A stretch of DNA of 64,000 bases, from assembly GCA_026390815.1 (NCBI GenBank), contig JAPLFH010000041.1, forward strand, positions 100,016 to 164,015, in the 5' to 3' direction. The notes under the pieces are model-generated. The model had not been told where the DNA came from. It was given only the letters and a program-made list of their open reading frames with translations, and searched no databases. Shown piece after piece: positions 62,884 through 64,000 of the stretch (positions are counted from its first letter, which is position 1; every line of letters starts with the position of its first letter). The translations under genes were made by a program, and so were the position numbers. This DNA comes from Ignavibacteriales bacterium. GTDB lineage: Bacteria; Bacteroidota; Ignavibacteria; Ignavibacteriales; SURF-24.

Positions 62884-63732
62884 TCATTCCTTCTTAGATC
62901 TTAAAACCATTTCTAAAAATTCAGCAACCCCATCTTCGTCATTTGTTTTTTTTGTAATGTAGTCTGCCAGTCTTTTTATTTCCGGCACAGCGTTAGCAAC
63001 AGCAATTTTTAATGCATTGGTTTCAAACAGACTTCTGTCGTTATACCAATCACCCACAACAGCGGTTTGCCTGATGTTTAGCTTCAAGTGTCTAAGTAAT
63101 CTTTTCACTCCTTTTGCTTTAGAGCTCCCACCTTTTCTAACTTCCAGGAAATAGTTGCCTTCACGACTATGAGATTTAAAATAAGAAGAATCCAAACCAA
63201 AACTACACGGAAAGCTTAATTGATTGCTTAGATATTTGACTGCATCATTCTGTTCACCGGTAATTATCACTTCCAGAGTTTGTCGGGTAAAAGTATCATA
63301 GGATAACACTTCTTTAAAAGCCGCACCATATTTATCAAGTAAAAATGGAATTGTTGAATTATATTCAGTATAAAATATAGCTTCAGCATGGCAAAGCGCA
63401 ATTTTTAATAAAAATTTATCGGCAAGATAAATGGCTTTTCTAACATATTTTTCCGGAACAAATGATTCGAATATGGTAACTTTATTTGGATAGCTTTGTA
63501 TTAACGCGCCATCAAGTGAAATTAATGGAACGTTTATTTCAAGCTGCGCCGCGTAATCTAAAATGGAAGAATGTACTCTTTGTGTAGCAAAAGTAAATTG
63601 TACTCCACGCTGTTTTAATTGTTTGATTAAGGTTTTGGTTTCAACACCAATTTGTCCCTCATCATCCAGCAAAGTTCCGTCAAGATCGAAAACAATGAGT
63701 TTTAGTTTTTTTATATTTTCCTTATTTAACAT
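62884..63732 (-). CDS. HAD-superfamily hydrolase, Cof/YbjI-like
   Basis: This 282-aa phosphatase is of the haloacid dehalogenase subfamily IIB (Cof). Motif I is VFDLDGTLLDDEG near residue 14, motif II lies around ISLDGALI, the Lys is in KAKGVKRLLRHL, and motif IV is VVGDWYNDRSLFETNALKIAVANA. These enzymes act on sugar phosphates, FMN or related compounds; this one's substrate is unknown. It is the first gene of the - strand series and sits 3 bp before the 7TM-HD gene. Confidence 0.85.
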   Translation of the reverse strand: MLNKENIKKLKLIVFDLDGTLLDDEGQIGVETKTLIKQLKQRGVQFTFATQRVHSSILDYAAQLEINVPLISLDGALIQSYPNKVTIFESFVPEKYVRKAIYLADKFLLKIALCHAEAIFYTEYNSTIPFLLDKYGAAFKEVLSYDTFTRQTLEVIITGEQNDAVKYLSNQLSFPCSFGLDSSYFKSHSREGNYFLEVRKGGSSKAKGVKRLLRHLKLNIRQTAVVGDWYNDRSLFETNALKIAVANAVPEIKRLADYITKKTNDEDGVAEFLEMVLRSKKE

Positions 63733-63846
63733 AATCTATTTCTGATTTACAATTTTACTAAATAAATAATTGCCAAAAAGATTTTGAACAAATAAAATAC
63801 CGGATAATAAAACTAATAATTACAATTCCAAAGTTTACTTCTCCAT

Positions 63847-64000
63847 TTATTTTGAAAGTGTTTCCCAGCCACGTTTTTTCATTCCAAAATAAATGATTGA
63901 ACCAAAGATAAAACCAAAAATAACAAATATGATTCCGGTTATTGCACTGCCAAGAATAATTTTTCCAAAGCCAAATAGAAATGCATATATCATTGCAACA
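63847..64000 (-). CDS. C-terminal end of a membrane protein (5' end outside window)
   Basis: The last 50 codons of a frame that enters from the right edge are visible. It reads AFLFGFGKIILGSAITGIIF, then VIFGFIFGSIIYFG, and stops after KKRGWETLSK. At least one long or two short membrane helices are visible, ending in a positively charged tail that should lie in the cytoplasm. The family cannot be named from this fragment. Confidence 0.45.
   Translation of the reverse strand, partial: VAMIYAFLFGFGKIILGSAITGIIFVIFGFIFGSIIYFGMKKRGWETLSK

Noticed and set aside
63733..63846. Promoter or small RNA between the HAD gene and the right-edge fragment
   Set aside because: The stretch is AT-rich with no clear hairpin, promoter pair or reading frame.

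Overview
The window reads as a piece of an AT-rich, Gram-negative chromosome from the Bacteroidota/Ignavibacteria side of the tree. The pointers are lipid A genes (lpxB, lpxK, msbA), a short exported protein that ends in a type IX secretion C-terminal sorting domain, RND efflux and TolC genes, an NtrC-type regulator, and a KdpD split into two proteins. The exact taxon is inference. No rRNA, tRNA or CRISPR array was seen.

Bases 1-23220 are all on the + strand and mostly housekeeping: the end of ppk1, an Mrp/Nfu iron-sulfur pair, tpiA, a degenerate GH2-like membrane protein, smc, a T9SS-tail protein and a HAD phosphatase, then lpxB/acyltransferase/lpxK, ppdK, queA, ispD, plsY, gpsA and an amino acid permease. 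Bases 23354-41065 are on the - strand. They hold a K+ uptake block (NtrC-type regulator, an unnamed 27-residue membrane peptide, kdpF, kdpA, kdpB, kdpC, a KdpD sensor half and a separate histidine kinase), a heavy-metal RND efflux operon with a small His-rich exported protein, and a REC-PAS-PAS-PAS protein with no kinase domain.

Bases 41310-47506 are on the + strand: recG, then a tight four-gene operon of two D-Ala-D-Ala-ligase-like ATP-grasp enzymes, a GNAT acetyltransferase and a lysine-2,3-aminomutase-like radical SAM enzyme. This looks like an uncharacterised route to a beta-lysine-containing small molecule. Bases 47573-64000 are on the - strand and form a long envelope and housekeeping series: HAD phosphatase, 7TM-HD phosphodiesterase, xerD, site-2 protease, SPOR-like lipoprotein, msbA, an O-antigen ligase with a large inserted domain, a GT2 enzyme, a DUF1844 protein, nadK and a thioredoxin-like protein.

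That series is interrupted at 49052-52742 by a three-gene insert. It encodes a membrane-anchored dCTP-deaminase-fold protein with lost catalytic residues, a DcdV/AvcD-type anti-phage dCTP deaminase and an HD-family dGTPase. Its ends match what an integron gene cassette would leave: an attC-like imperfect inverted repeat 5 bp after the last stop codon, and at the other end a GTTATGT exactly complementary to the attC R'' box. I read it as a mobile nucleotide-depletion defence cassette, and it is the strongest candidate here for an undescribed system.
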